From Gammaproteobacteria bacterium (GTDB lineage Bacteria; Pseudomonadota; Gammaproteobacteria; GCA-001735895): a stretch of 5,474 nucleotides of DNA. The stretch is from contig JANTFY010000171.1 of the NCBI GenBank assembly GCA_024763185.1, positions 1-5,474 on the forward strand, read 5' to 3'. The position numbers and the translations under genes are program-made. Of this stretch, positions 4,999 through 5,474 are shown piece by piece. Every line of letters begins with the position of its first letter. Position 1 is the stretch's first letter. A model generated the notes under the pieces. The model did no database searches and was not told the DNA's origin. It saw only the letters and a program-made list of their open reading frames with translations.

Positions 4999-5474
4999 AT
5001 GAAAACACTAAAAATATTGATGTTTTTGCTGCAATCCATTTTGTTTGGACTGCTGGCCGCCGTTATCTACCTGGTATGGCAATCTGATTATAATCTGCAA
5101 CAACTAAGTAACCTGCTACCTGGCTTTGAACAGCAGGTCAAAACAGCGCCCGCCGCCACCCTGAAGCAGGGCCCCTTTTCCTATGCCGAGGCCGTTTCAA
5201 CATCCGCGCCCTCGGTGGTTTCCATCTACACCAGCAAGACAGTCAAGCAAAACCTGCATCCATTACTGGACGATCCGGTCTTCGACCAGCTTTTTGGCGA
5301 CCAGTTAAAAAAATACAAACGCGACAAGACTGAAACGAACCTGGGCTCCGGCGTCATTATCACCCATTCCGGCTATATCTTGACCAACCAGCACGTCATA
5401 GATGGCGCCGATGAAATACTGATTTCGCTATCCGACGGTCGCAGCAGCGAAGCCACCCTGATCGGCCAGGATCG
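4999..5474 (+). CDS. algW: AlgW/DegS-type inner-membrane serine protease, N-terminal part (3' end outside window)
   Basis: The frame opens at ATG 4999 and stays open to the window edge, giving 158 residues plus two bases. Residues about 9-27 form one hydrophobic segment without a clear signal-peptidase site, the signal-anchor layout of DegS/AlgW rather than the cleaved leader of DegP/MucD. Then come QGPFSYAEAVSTSAPSVVSI (57-76), HPLLDDPVFDQLFGD (87-101), and the protease core LGSGVIITHSGYILTNQHVI (115-134) with catalytic His132. This closely follows remembered P. aeruginosa AlgW. The Asp and Ser of the triad and the PDZ domain would be downstream. The family senses misfolded outer-membrane proteins and makes the first cut in the periplasmic part of the RseA/MucA anti-sigma factor. 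No Shine-Dalgarno sequence is evident (GATAAAGTAAATCC before ATG); an in-frame ATG at 5020 would remove part of the anchor and is less likely. Confidence 0.92.
   Translation, partial: MKTLKILMFLLQSILFGLLAAVIYLVWQSDYNLQQLSNLLPGFEQQVKTAPAATLKQGPFSYAEAVSTSAPSVVSIYTSKTVKQNLHPLLDDPVFDQLFGDQLKKYKRDKTETNLGSGVIITHSGYILTNQHVIDGADEILISLSDGRSSEATLIGQD

Noticed and set aside
1..5474. Search for a mobile element, defence system, CRISPR array or toxin-antitoxin pair
   Set aside because: Nearly all of the window is covered by recognised housekeeping genes and the longest gap is 208 nt; no terminal repeats, transposase, spaced repeats or small gene pairs were seen.

Overview
This window reads as ordinary chromosomal DNA from an aerobically respiring gammaproteobacterium. 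The evidence is the gene set (yraN, sspA/sspB, a separate petABC bc1 operon, a YbgI-type Nif3 protein, an AlgW/DegS-type protease) and how closely the proteins resemble, from memory, those of Pseudomonas and Escherichia. No mobile element, tRNA, rRNA, CRISPR array or phage gene was seen.

Layout. Positions 1-186 (+) are the 3' end of a YraN-family gene. It converges, with a 22-nt gap, on a minus-strand block read from right to left: nif3/ybgI (4957-4214), a 197-nt gap with a candidate promoter, petA (Rieske protein, 4016-3441), petB (cytochrome b, 3441-2221), petC (cytochrome c1, 2224-1460), sspA (1436-810), a strong intrinsic terminator (752-781), then sspB (601-209). petA/petB overlap by 1 nt (TAATG), petB/petC by 4 nt (ATGA), and sspA follows petC by 23 nt, so petABC-sspA looks like one transcript. 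At the right edge an AlgW/DegS-like inner-membrane serine protease gene starts at 4999 on the plus strand, divergent from nif3 across only 41 nt, and runs out of the window.

How the genes work together. petABC encodes the three catalytic subunits of the quinol:cytochrome c oxidoreductase. sspA encodes a GST-fold RNA-polymerase-associated stress regulator and sspB the ClpXP adaptor. The protease at the right edge belongs to the family that makes the first cut in the anti-sigma factor of the envelope-stress pathway. In E. coli, SspB later helps ClpXP remove the released anti-sigma fragment, so both ends of that relay may lie in this window.

Points worth a second look: (1) sspB carries an in-frame A AAA AAG slip site whose -1 frame stops at once, which would give an SspB without its ClpX-binding tail; (2) a strong terminator separates sspA from sspB; (3) the bc1 subunits show PVWY in place of PEWY, a 15-residue spacing of the second heme-His pair, and a Phe at the Rieske redox-tuning Tyr position; (4) the nif3/algW divergent gap has a -10 hexamer readable on both strands. 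I see no clearly new multi-gene system here.
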